Source: Paracoccaceae bacterium
GTDB taxonomy: Bacteria; Pseudomonadota; Alphaproteobacteria; Rhodobacterales; Rhodobacteraceae
Direction: 5' to 3'
Assembly: GCA_025458985.1 (NCBI GenBank)
Contig: JALORM010000012.1
Span: 1 to 12,870 of the forward strand
Length of the DNA: 12,870 bases
Part shown: in pieces, positions 1 to 6,476 of the stretch
Position numbering within the stretch: the stretch's first letter is position 1
Layout: each line of letters begins with the position of its first letter
The notes under the pieces: generated by a model
Database searches by the model: none
Seen by the model: only the letters and a program-made list of their open reading frames with translations
What the model was told of the DNA's origin: nothing
Position numbers and translations under genes: made by a program

Positions 1-380
1 GCGAAGAAGAAGATCGAGAGCTTGGGGTTGAGCACGTTGATCAGCACCGCCGAGGCGATCACCTGCCGGGCAGACTTCCCTCCGGCCTCGTCCGTCACGG
101 TCAGCATCGTGCGGTCGCGCAGGATCGTCCAGGCCATGTAGAGCAGGTAGGCGACGCCCAGGTACTTGAGCGTCTGGAACGCCACGGCGCTGGTATGGAA
201 CAGGACGGCCAGCCCGCTGATCGCGGCCAGGACGTGCGGCACCGTCCCCAGCGTGCAGCCGAAGGCGGCAACGAGGCTGGCGCGCACCCCGCCCGCGAGG
301 CCGGTGGCCACCGTGTAGAGCGCGCCTGTTCCCGGCGAGGCGACGATGATCGTCGAGGTCAGCAGGAACTCAAGCGTCAC
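1..380 (-). CDS. LysE/RhtB-family translocator, N-terminal part (cut by window edge)
   Basis: This is the first 126 codons or so of an inner-membrane exporter of the LysE/RhtB family, which exports amino acids and their derivatives. The translation begins MTLEFLLTSTIIVASPGTGA. It shows three hydrophobic stretches at roughly residues 2-25, 35-60 and 65-90, a short charged loop near residue 90, and then INVLNPKLSIFFFA, the conserved Asn-Pro-Lys segment of the family. The usual ANPGP-like motif near the N-terminus reads ASPGTG here. The start is GTG at 380-378, because it overlaps the stop of the upstream B3/4 gene (shared bases 377-380) and has a GAGGTGG ribosome site seven bases before it. The coupling suggests both proteins are made together. 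The substrate cannot be told from the sequence. The gene continues beyond position 1. Confidence 0.88.
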   Translation of the reverse strand, partial: MTLEFLLTSTIIVASPGTGALYTVATGLAGGVRASLVAAFGCTLGTVPHVLAAISGLAVLFHTSAVAFQTLKYLGVAYLLYMAWTILRDRTMLTVTDEAGGKSARQVIASAVLINVLNPKLSIFFF

Positions 381-1048
381 GGCAGTACCACCTCGGCAAT
401 CGCAACCTCCGGCCACAGGCCGGCCAGCGCCGCGGTCGTCGCGGCGACCAGCGCCGCCAGATCGGCTTCGGCCGTCGGATGCAGGGCCTCGGCCACGATC
501 AGCGCGTCGCTGGTTCCTTGCCCGACGGCCGACCAGCCACTCTGACGGTTGCACCACCGCCGCGCGTGGGCGCGGCCGGCATCGTCGGCGAAGATGATTT
601 CGCCCGGTTCGGGATGCTCGGTCTCGCCCGCGAAGGTCTGGTAGGTCTCGCTTCCCTCGGCAGGGCGGACGGTCAGCGCCCCGTCGATCCGTGCCGTGTC
701 GAACACGGCGACCGGAATCGCATAGGCCAGCGACACCGCATTGCAGAGGTCGATGAGCGGATGAAGCCGCGGCAGCGCGCCGTCCTTGCGGTACCTGCGC
801 AGCAAGGCTTCCGAGGCGCAACGGACCTGCGTGGGCTTCAGGCCCATCAGGGCGAAGGCGCGCCGCCAGGCCTGGATCTCGGGGAACTGGCCCTCGCTGT
901 CGGCGGCAAGACGCGCGTCCGCCGTGGCCGCCAGCGGGGCCAGGAAAGGTCCGGCATCCGGCAGGGCGTCGATCCCCGCTACCACAAGGGCACGGGCGCG
1001 AAGCTCCGGAAAGCGGGACCGCACGTCCGGGGCGTGACTGAACTGCAT
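377..1048 (-). CDS. Free-standing B3/B4 (PheRS beta editing-like) domain protein
   Basis: This 223-residue protein is almost entirely a B3/B4 domain, the fold that in bacterial phenylalanyl-tRNA synthetase beta subunits removes mischarged amino acids. Visible family features are LPRLHPLIDLCNAVSLAYAIPV (shown in part: LPRLHPLID at 92-100, NAVSLAYAIPV at 103-113), FD at 116-117, the G-E pair and FADD segment at 149-156, and RRWCNRQS at 163-170. It has no synthetase catalytic core and no export signal, so it should act in the cytoplasm. Free-standing B3/4 proteins are usually annotated without a function. Hydrolysis of a mischarged tRNA or a related ester is an inference. An AGGAAGG site precedes the ATG. 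The gene lies 76 bases after the AraC regulator and overlaps the exporter gene by four bases, which suggests a shared amino-acid or analogue substrate. Confidence 0.88.
   Translation of the reverse strand: MQFSHAPDVRSRFPELRARALVVAGIDALPDAGPFLAPLAATADARLAADSEGQFPEIQAWRRAFALMGLKPTQVRCASEALLRRYRKDGALPRLHPLIDLCNAVSLAYAIPVAVFDTARIDGALTVRPAEGSETYQTFAGETEHPEPGEIIFADDAGRAHARRWCNRQSGWSAVGQGTSDALIVAEALHPTAEADLAALVAATTAALAGLWPEVAIAEVVLP
388..394 (-). promoter_or_regulatory. Ribosome binding site supporting the GTG start of the LysE-type gene
   Basis: On the minus strand the bases read GAGGTGG, seven bases before the GTG at 380-378. The site lies inside the last codons of the B3/4 gene, so translation of the exporter is probably partly re-initiation and partly direct. 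Confidence 0.6.
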
Positions 1049-1124
1049 TGGCCTTCCTGTCCGTCGAGCACTCGGGCCCAGAAGTGCCAGCGTCCCGCCC
1101 CCCGGTCTTGAACGAAATTGCAGG

Positions 1125-1931
1125 TCAGCGCCCGGCGGCCGCGAGCCGCCCGGGGGTCATGCCGTAGGTGCGCACGAAGAGGCGCGTCATGTGGCTCTGG
1201 TCGGCGAACCCGGCCTCCTGCGCCGCAATCGCCAGCGGCGCGCCCGCGGCGATCCGACGGCGCGCCGTCTGAAGCCGGCGCTGCACCAGATAGGCGTGGG
1301 GCGTCAGCCCGACGGCCCTGGAAAACCCGCGCAGCAGCTGGAATTCGCTTTGCCCGCTGATGGCGGCAAGCTCGGCCAGCGACACCTGCGCCGCCGGGTC
1401 GTCGTCGATCCGCGCGCGCGCCAGCGCGATCGTCTGCGGCACATCCGGCGCGCGGGCGACCCCAGGGTCGATCAGCCGCTCCAGCAACAGAAGAAGAGCC
1501 TCGCGCGCCTCGATCTCGGTCGTGCCGCCGAAAGGGTCGGTCAGCGCGCGGAACAGCGCAAGGAACCCCGACGCCGCACCGGCGTCGCGCAGGACCGGGT
1601 GCGCGAGCTCGCCTGCGGCTGGGCTGCCGCCGGCGACGTCGGGCATGAGGCCCGCCAGCAGCTCGGCGTCGAAGTAGAGCATGCGCCACTTGCGCCCGCC
1701 CGACCCCAGCGGGGCGCCGTCATGGACCTCGCCCGGGTTGACGGTGATGACGTCGCCTTCCTCGGCCTCGACCAGCCCGCGCCCGCTTATCGACGTCTGC
1801 GCGCCGCGCAGGATGACGCCGATCCCGAACTGGTCGTGCATGTGGCGCCCGAAGGCATGGGCCGTGTCGGCCGAAACCGCCTCGACGCCTTCCATCCTGC
1901 AACGGGACACCTGGAAACGACCGGTCGCCAT
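1125..1931 (-). CDS. AraC-family transcriptional regulator with N-terminal cupin sensor domain
   Basis: A 268-residue one-component regulator. Residues about 15-95 form an AraC-type cupin, with the H-x-H pair at 30-32 (FGRHMHDQFGIGVI) and VNPGEVHDGAP at 64-74. Residues about 167-268 form the double helix-turn-helix DNA-binding domain, ending with the second recognition helix region AQEAGFADQSHMTRLFVRTY and the family's YGMTP motif at 256-260. The start is uncertain. ATG at 1931 gives a complete cupin without running into the cytochrome gene that ends at 1999, but no good ribosome site precedes it. ATG at 1895 is the alternative, and the open frame extends upstream to 2036. It is the first gene of the unit with B3/4 and LysE and probably controls it. 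Read-through from the upstream dehydrogenase operon across a 67-base gap is possible. The ligand is unknown. Confidence 0.9.
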   Translation of the reverse strand: MATGRFQVSRCRMEGVEAVSADTAHAFGRHMHDQFGIGVILRGAQTSISGRGLVEAEEGDVITVNPGEVHDGAPLGSGGRKWRMLYFDAELLAGLMPDVAGGSPAAGELAHPVLRDAGAASGFLALFRALTDPFGGTTEIEAREALLLLLERLIDPGVARAPDVPQTIALARARIDDDPAAQVSLAELAAISGQSEFQLLRGFSRAVGLTPHAYLVQRRLQTARRRIAAGAPLAIAAQEAGFADQSHMTRLFVRTYGMTPGRLAAAGR

Positions 1932-1998
1932 GCCGCGATTGGTAGTGCCCGTGGCCGGGATTCTCAACCGCCGCCGCGCAGGCTGGCACGAGTCAGCC

Positions 1999-2574
1999 CT
2001 AGTCGACCTGTTCGATGGTGATCTTGACGCCCGCATACCAGTCGGCCGCCGCGCGGATTTCCTCGTCGGTCATCTCGGCGGCGATGGGCGACATGATCTC
2101 GTGCACCCGCTTGCCGGTGCGGAAGGCCTTCAGCTGCGTGTCGATGTAAATGTTGGTCTCGCCCGCCAGATTCGGCGCATCCGGGATCAGGTGCAGGCCG
2201 TCGACTCCGTGGCAGGCGGTACAGACTTCGGGCGCGCCTGCCGGGTCTGCGGTGACTTCGGCGGTGATCGAATGCCCCGAGTACCACGCCGCAAGATCGG
2301 CGATCTGCTGGTCGGTCAGGTTGCGCGCCACGATGGTCATCATCTCGTGCTCGCGCGTGCCGTCGCGGAAGGCCGTCAGCTGGTGGGTGATGTACTCGAC
2401 CGTCTCGCCGCCGATATGGGGTGCGATGGGGATCTGGGCATAGCCTTCGATGCCGTGACAGGTGCGGCACTGGCCGGCAAGCTGCCGGCCAGCGGCCCTG
2501 TCGCCCGTCGGCTGGGCGAGGGCGCCCTGGGCGTGGAGAACCACGCCCAGGACCATGACAGCCGCAAGCCTCAT
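1999..2574 (-). CDS. Periplasmic diheme cytochrome c (c4-like tandem)
   Basis: A 191-residue exported electron carrier. Residues 1-20 are a Sec signal peptide ending HAQGALA, with cleavage expected before QPTG. Two heme c sites are present, CRTCH at 36-40 and CTACH at 118-122. Each is followed about 40 residues later by a likely axial methionine (M78 or M79 in HEMM, and M161 in HEIMSP). The two halves are clearly duplicated: both carry the C-x-x-CHG site, IP-AP, GET, a QL-AFR segment, HE-M and a W-Y end. The length and arrangement match cytochrome c4-like class I proteins. The start codon overlaps the stop of the PQQ enzyme gene (ATGA, 2574-2571) with no ribosome site of its own, so translation is coupled. 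It is the likely electron acceptor for the quinoprotein and possibly also for the flavoprotein upstream. Confidence 0.93.
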   Translation of the reverse strand: MRLAAVMVLGVVLHAQGALAQPTGDRAAGRQLAGQCRTCHGIEGYAQIPIAPHIGGETVEYITHQLTAFRDGTREHEMMTIVARNLTDQQIADLAAWYSGHSITAEVTADPAGAPEVCTACHGVDGLHLIPDAPNLAGETNIYIDTQLKAFRTGKRVHEIMSPIAAEMTDEEIRAAADWYAGVKITIEQVD

Positions 2575-3827
2575 TCCGAGGGCGCGGGGTTGTAGGCGAT
2601 CCGCCAGATCGCGCCGGCGAAGTCGTCGCTGACCAGCATCGACCCGTCGGCCAGGAAGGCGATGTCCATCGGACGGCCGCGGTATTCGCCCGTTTCCTCG
2701 TTCAGCCAGCCGTCGGCGAAGACCTCGGTCGAGGCCGCGTTGCCCTCTTCGTCAAGCGCGGTGAACATCACCCGCGCGCCCACCGGGACGGTGCGGTTCC
2801 ACGACCCGTGCTGGGCCGAGAAGATGCCGCCGTGGTACTTCTCGGGGAACGAGGTGCCGCGGTAGAAGCTCATCCCCAGGTCGGCCGCATGGGCCTGCAT
2901 CTCGACCTGCGGTTCGATGAACTCCACCCCTTCCGGGCGCGGAACGCCCTTGTATTCGGGGATCTCGACGCGCGAGTTGGTCCAGGGGAAGCCGAAGTGC
3001 TGGCCCGCGGCGGTCTGCCGGTTCAGCTCGCCCGGCGGGATGTCGTCGCCCATGCCGTCGACCTGGTTGTCGGTCCACCACAGGTCGCCGTTCGCCGGGT
3101 TGAAGTCGTGCCCGACCGAGTTCCGCACGCCCCGGGTGAAGACCTCGCGGCCGGTGCCGTCGGTGTTGATGCGGATTATGCCGCCGATGCCGATCTGGTC
3201 GTACATCTCAAGCTTCTCGACCGGCTGCACGTTGTAGGGCTGGCCGAGCGAGATGTAGAGCTTCCCGTCCGGGCCGACGCGGCAGACGCGGGCGGTGTGG
3301 TTGAAGCTTTCCTCTTCCGGCGGGACAAGCTCGCCTTGCGCCACCACCGTGCCCACTGCCGGGTCCGGCCCTTCGAAGAAGAACTCGGCCGCCGGGAACA
3401 CCAGCACGCGGTTGCGTTCGGCGATGTAGAGGAACCCGTCGCGCGAGAAGCAGGGGCCGTTCGGCACGTCGAAGGTGATCGAGGGCGCGAAGTCCTTGAC
3501 CTGATCGGCGACCCGGTTGCGGTCGCGGTCGACGATCGACCAGACCTTGTCCTTCCGGGTACCGGCAAACACCACCGTGCCCTGCGGCGCCACCGCCATC
3601 GACCGCGCATCGGGCACGACGGCATAGAGGCTCACCTCGAAGCCTTCGGGGACGTTGATGTACTGCACGATGTCGCGCAGCGCATCTGCCGTCTCGCCCG
3701 TCTGCGGGATCTCGGTGAACGTGGCATCGGTCCGCTGCATGTTCGACAGCTTGTCCATGTTGTCCTGCGCCGTGGCGGCGCCGGCCACGAGCGCCAGGGG
3801 CGCGATGGAAAGGAGCAGTTTCTTCAT
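2571..3827 (-). CDS. PQQ-dependent sorbosone-dehydrogenase-like quinoprotein
   Basis: A 418-residue periplasmic six-bladed beta-propeller dehydrogenase of the soluble glucose/sorbosone dehydrogenase family. Residues 1-20 form a Sec signal peptide ending AGAATA. NHTARVCRVGPDGKLYIS at 176-193 matches the family segment holding the catalytic histidine (H177 here). TRGVRNSVGHDFNP at 231-244 holds the conserved Arg-Asn that contacts PQQ in soluble glucose dehydrogenase. DLWWTDN, DDIPPGELN at 261-269, SAQHGSWNR at 337-345 and SDDFAGAIWRI near the end are typical of the sorbosone-type subgroup. The catalytic assignments are by remembered alignment. An AGGGAGG site lies six bases before the ATG. It follows the GMC gene by 72 bases and overlaps the cytochrome gene, consistent with electrons passing from PQQ to heme. 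No PQQ biosynthesis genes are in the window. The substrate is probably an aldehyde, aldose or osone, but this is inferred. Confidence 0.92.
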   Translation of the reverse strand: MKKLLLSIAPLALVAGAATAQDNMDKLSNMQRTDATFTEIPQTGETADALRDIVQYINVPEGFEVSLYAVVPDARSMAVAPQGTVVFAGTRKDKVWSIVDRDRNRVADQVKDFAPSITFDVPNGPCFSRDGFLYIAERNRVLVFPAAEFFFEGPDPAVGTVVAQGELVPPEEESFNHTARVCRVGPDGKLYISLGQPYNVQPVEKLEMYDQIGIGGIIRINTDGTGREVFTRGVRNSVGHDFNPANGDLWWTDNQVDGMGDDIPPGELNRQTAAGQHFGFPWTNSRVEIPEYKGVPRPEGVEFIEPQVEMQAHAADLGMSFYRGTSFPEKYHGGIFSAQHGSWNRTVPVGARVMFTALDEEGNAASTEVFADGWLNEETGEYRGRPMDIAFLADGSMLVSDDFAGAIWRIAYNPAPSE

Positions 3828-3856
3828 GGTCGTCCTCCCTGTTGCAAAGATGGATC

Positions 3857-3884
3857 GGGCGGGGTCCTCCTCCGGCCCCCGCCC
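3857..3884 (-). repeat. GC-rich hairpin between the GMC and PQQ dehydrogenase genes
   Basis: Bases 3857-3864 (GGGCGGGG) and 3877-3884 (CCCCGCCC) are a perfect 8-bp inverted repeat with a 12-base loop. It lies in the 72-base gap between the GMC stop and the PQQ enzyme's ribosome site. No run of T follows on the transcribed strand, so it is not a clear intrinsic terminator. It could be an mRNA-stabilising or partial attenuating stem within the operon, or simply a product of high GC. Confidence 0.45.
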
Positions 3885-3899
3885 GCCGGCGTCCGCGGT

Positions 3900-5471
3900 T
3901 CAGAGGTTGCCGCGGCTTATCTCGCCCGCGATGTGGTCGGCCTGGCGGATCGCCAGCGCCACGATCGTCAGCGTGGGGTTCTCGGCCGCCCCTGTGGTGA
4001 AGACCGAGCCGTCGGAGACGAAGAGGTTGGCGATGTCGTGGGTCTGGCCCCACTTGTTCACGACGCCGTCCCGCGGGTTCTCGCTCATCCGGTTGGTGCC
4101 CAGGTTGTGCGTGCTGGGATAGGGCGGGGTCGGGAAGGTCCGAGTCGCGCCGACTGCCTCGTAGACCGCCTTGCCGCGCGCATAGGCGTGGTTGCGCATG
4201 GCCACGTCGTTGGGGTGGTCCGAGAAGTGCACGTTCGGCACCGGCAGGCCGTACTGGTCCTTGACGTCGTGGTTCAGCGTCACCCGGTTCGTCTCCTGCG
4301 GCATGTCCTCGCCCACGATCCACATCCCGGCCATGTTCTCGTACATGTCGAGGGCGGTGGTGAACTCGCGGCCCCAGCCGCCGGGATCGAGGAACGCCGC
4401 CATGAACGGCAGGCCCAGCGCCAGCGTCTCGAGCTCGTAGCCGCCGACGAAGCCGCGGCTCGGGTCGTGCCGCGCCTCGTCCTGGATGATGCCGGCCATC
4501 GTCGTGCCGCGCCACATCCGGACCGGCTTGTCGAAGACGCCATAGACCGATCCGGTCATGTGCCGCATGTAGTTGCGGCCGACCTGCCCGGAGGAGTTCG
4601 CCAGCCCGTCGGGGAACATCGACGAGGCCGAATTCAGCAGAAGCCGCGGGCTTTCGAACGAGTTGCCGGCGACGCAGACGGCCCTCGCCGCCTGGAACTG
4701 GAGGTTCCCCTCGGCGTCGAAGTACTCGACCCCCGTCACCTTGCCGGCGTCGTTGTGCAGGACGCTCGCGGCGTGGCAGCGCTCGCGCACCTCGAGGTTG
4801 CCCGTCGCCTCGCCCCGCGGGATGTCGGTGTAGGCCGCCGACCACTTGGCGCCCCACTTGCAGCCCTGGAAGCAGAAGCCGGTCTGCTGGCAGGCCAGCC
4901 GGTCGTCGTAGTCGGCCGAGTTGATCGCCATCCGGCCGGTGTGGACTTCCGTGTAGCCCAGCGCCTTGGCGCCCTTCTCGAACACCAGGTAGTTGTTGTT
5001 GCCGGGCAGGCCCGCGCGGTCGCCGGTGCGTGTCACGCCCAGCTTCGTCTCGGCCAGGTCATACCAGGGCGCCATCTCGGCCGCGTCGATCGGCCAGTCG
5101 AGCAGGTTCGCGCCCTGCACCGGGCCGTAGGTCGTGGCGGCCTTCCATTCGTGGTCCTGGAACCTCAGCGATGCCCCGGCCCAGTGGATCGTGGTGCCGC
5201 CCACGGCCTTCACGATCCAGGCGGGCAGCCCCGAGAAGTCCTTCGCCACCCGCCAGTCGCCCGAGGTCGTCCGCGTGTCCAGCCAGGCAAGCTGGCCGAA
5301 GCTTTCCCATTCGTCGTTGATGTAGTCCTCGGGGAAGTAGCGCCCGCCCGCCTCGAGCGCGACGACGCTGACTCCCCGCTGCGCAAGCTCGTTCGCCAGA
5401 ACGCCGCCGCCCGCGCCGGTGCCGATGATGACGACGACGCTGTCGTCGGTCAGCTCGAAAGGTGCAGCCAT
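3900..5471 (-). CDS. GMC-family FAD-dependent dehydrogenase, catalytic subunit with possible Fe-S cysteine motif
   Basis: A 523-residue flavoprotein of the glucose-methanol-choline family, resembling the catalytic subunits of bacterial FAD glucose, gluconate and sorbose dehydrogenases. The FAD-binding GTGAGGG is at 17-23, followed by the ADP-ribose acidic end LEAGG at 39-43. VKAVGGTTIHWAG at 87-99 is the second FAD motif. The C-terminal part has STHNLGTNRMS with the likely catalytic H455, then VSDGSVFTTGAAENPT with N498 as the pair residue. Cysteines C194, C200 and C204 form C-x5-C-x3-C, the spacing I recall for the 3Fe-4S ligands of Burkholderia FAD-glucose dehydrogenase. There is no signal peptide, so it is probably carried to the periplasm by the Tat-signalled partner encoded 14 bases upstream. 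A GGGAGGG site precedes the ATG. The substrate is not determined; a sugar or polyol is likely. Confidence 0.92.
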   Translation of the reverse strand: MAAPFELTDDSVVVIIGTGAGGGVLANELAQRGVSVVALEAGGRYFPEDYINDEWESFGQLAWLDTRTTSGDWRVAKDFSGLPAWIVKAVGGTTIHWAGASLRFQDHEWKAATTYGPVQGANLLDWPIDAAEMAPWYDLAETKLGVTRTGDRAGLPGNNNYLVFEKGAKALGYTEVHTGRMAINSADYDDRLACQQTGFCFQGCKWGAKWSAAYTDIPRGEATGNLEVRERCHAASVLHNDAGKVTGVEYFDAEGNLQFQAARAVCVAGNSFESPRLLLNSASSMFPDGLANSSGQVGRNYMRHMTGSVYGVFDKPVRMWRGTTMAGIIQDEARHDPSRGFVGGYELETLALGLPFMAAFLDPGGWGREFTTALDMYENMAGMWIVGEDMPQETNRVTLNHDVKDQYGLPVPNVHFSDHPNDVAMRNHAYARGKAVYEAVGATRTFPTPPYPSTHNLGTNRMSENPRDGVVNKWGQTHDIANLFVSDGSVFTTGAAENPTLTIVALAIRQADHIAGEISRGNL

Positions 5472-5485
5472 GTCTCAGCCCTCCC

Positions 5486-6010
5486 TCAGAGCCAGTTGAT
5501 GTCGTTGAAGCCGCGGTCGATGTAGCCGCCCTGGCTGAAGCTTTCGCCCTCGTAGCCGAAGAGCGGCCAGACCGCCTTCTGGTTGTAGAGGCCGGTCACC
5601 AGCCCGCCGCGGATCGTCTGGAAGAACGCGCTGTCCTCCATGCCGCGCAGCACATCCACGCGGTCACGCTCCCATCCCATCGCAAGGTAGCCGGCATGGC
5701 CCTTGCCCTGCGCCGCAGCATCCAGCGCCGCGATCCCCGCCTCGACCGCTGCCGCCTTGTCCTCGGCGTCGTAGCCCTTGACCGCGACGGCGTAGAACTC
5801 GGTCGGCACATGGTCGTGCGGATAGATGTCGCGCGCCATCTGGATCAGCGTCGCCATCGTCTCGGGCTTGAGGTGCGCGACCTCCATCGCCCAGGCGGCG
5901 TTGCTGCCGGCGACCCATCCCGTGCCCACGACGAAGGCCGCCCCTGCGGCGGCGCTTCTCGACAACAGCTCGCGCCGGGTCATGGTCCCGCGCGCCTTCA
6001 ATGCGGTCAT
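5486..6010 (-). CDS. Tat-exported small subunit, gluconate 2-dehydrogenase subunit 3 type
   Basis: A 174-residue small partner subunit. It carries a Tat signal: TRRELLS at 11-17, a hydrophobic stretch to about residue 35, and likely cleavage after AWA at 41. The mature part is a helical domain with PHDHVPTEFYAVAV and a C-terminal WPLFGYEGESFSQGGYIDRG, a segment typical of gluconate 2-dehydrogenase subunit 3 and of FAD-glucose dehydrogenase gamma subunits. In those enzymes the small subunit escorts the flavoprotein across the membrane and stabilises it. The GMC gene begins 14 bases downstream, which fits that role exactly. ATG at 6010 is chosen because GGGAGGA precedes it by five bases. ATG at 5983 would still keep the twin arginines but has a poorer ribosome site. 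No cysteines are present. Confidence 0.88.
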   Translation of the reverse strand: MTALKARGTMTRRELLSRSAAAGAAFVVGTGWVAGSNAAWAMEVAHLKPETMATLIQMARDIYPHDHVPTEFYAVAVKGYDAEDKAAAVEAGIAALDAAAQGKGHAGYLAMGWERDRVDVLRGMEDSAFFQTIRGGLVTGLYNQKAVWPLFGYEGESFSQGGYIDRGFNDINWL

Positions 6011-6015
6011 TTCAG

Positions 6016-6022
6016 TCCTCCC
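6016..6022 (-). promoter_or_regulatory. Ribosome binding site that sets the start of the small subunit gene
   Basis: On the minus strand the bases read GGGAGGA, five bases before the ATG at 6010. It favours this start over ATG codons at 6028 and 5983, and matches the GGGAGG form seen before the VOC, GMC and PQQ enzyme genes. Confidence 0.65.
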
Positions 6023-6062
6023 TGGCATGTCCCGCTTGGTCGGGCTCTGGTTCGTCTTGCGG

Positions 6063-6461
6063 TCAGTGGAAGCGGCCGGCCCGCTGCAGCACCTCGATCT
6101 GGTAGCCGTCCGGATCGGCGACGAAGAAGAAGCGTGCGATCGGCGTGCCGCCGTCGGGCGCGAAGCTGACCAGCTTGCGGGGCGCAAGCCCCTCGGCCTC
6201 GAAGCGGGCATGTTCGGCCTCGATGTCGTCGACCGATACGGCCAGGTGGCCGTACCCGTCTCCGAGGTTGTAGGGCTCGGTCCGGCCCTTGTTGATCGTC
6301 AGTTCCACCTCGAAATCGTTCTCGGCGTTGGAAAGGTAGACAAGCGTGAAGGACTCGAAGTCGAGCCGGTCGGCGACCGTCAGCCCGAACGCCTTCTCGT
6401 AGAACCTGACCGAGCGATCTTCATCCAGAACGCGAATCATCGAGTGGATCGCACGCGCCAC
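6063..6461 (-). CDS. VOC-family protein, glyoxalase I (lactoylglutathione lyase)-like
   Basis: A 132-residue cytoplasmic protein of the vicinal oxygen chelate fold, close to bacterial GloA in length and layout. The two beta-alpha-beta-beta-beta modules carry the four metal-ligand positions of GloA: H6 (AIHSMIRV), E53 (VELTINKG), H72 (GYGHLAVSV) and E123 (DPDGYQIEVL). All four are present, so it is probably an active metalloenzyme that isomerises the glutathione hemithioacetal of methylglyoxal or another 2-oxoaldehyde. The ligand alignment is from memory of E. coli GloA. The GTG start at 6461-6459 is chosen because it has a strong ribosome site and because the next ATG would remove H6. It is the first gene of the dehydrogenase operon, 52 bases before the Tat subunit, so it may protect against a reactive carbonyl related to the pathway. 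A dioxygenase-like VOC role is less likely. Confidence 0.87.
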   Translation of the reverse strand: MARAIHSMIRVLDEDRSVRFYEKAFGLTVADRLDFESFTLVYLSNAENDFEVELTINKGRTEPYNLGDGYGHLAVSVDDIEAEHARFEAEGLAPRKLVSFAPDGGTPIARFFFVADPDGYQIEVLQRAGRFH

Positions 6462-6464
6462 CTG

Positions 6465-6472
6465 TCCCTCCC
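6465..6472 (-). promoter_or_regulatory. Ribosome binding site for the GTG start of the VOC gene
   Basis: The minus strand reads GGGAGGGA, three bases before GTG, with the GGAGG core five bases away. It decides the start of the first gene of the operon. Confidence 0.7.
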
Positions 6473-6476
6473 GAAG

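Noticed and set aside
195..545. Plus-strand open frame opposite the LysE and B3/4 genes
   Set aside because: It is low-complexity Arg/Ala/Ser-rich sequence opposite two recognised coupled genes.
1981..1998. A GGCTG/CAGCC stem after the cytochrome stop as a terminator
   Set aside because: Only five base pairs with an eight-base loop and no run of T on the transcribed strand.
3208..4857. A 549-codon minus-strand frame spanning the GMC and PQQ enzyme genes in another phase
   Set aside because: It is Arg/Gly-rich and crosses the intergenic gap; the two real genes have complete family motifs.
2808..5525. A 905-codon open frame on the plus strand opposite the GMC and PQQ enzyme genes
   Set aside because: It is antisense to two well-recognised genes, is rich in Arg, Val, His and Asp as expected of a high-GC shadow frame, has no recognisable domain and spans the gap between genes.
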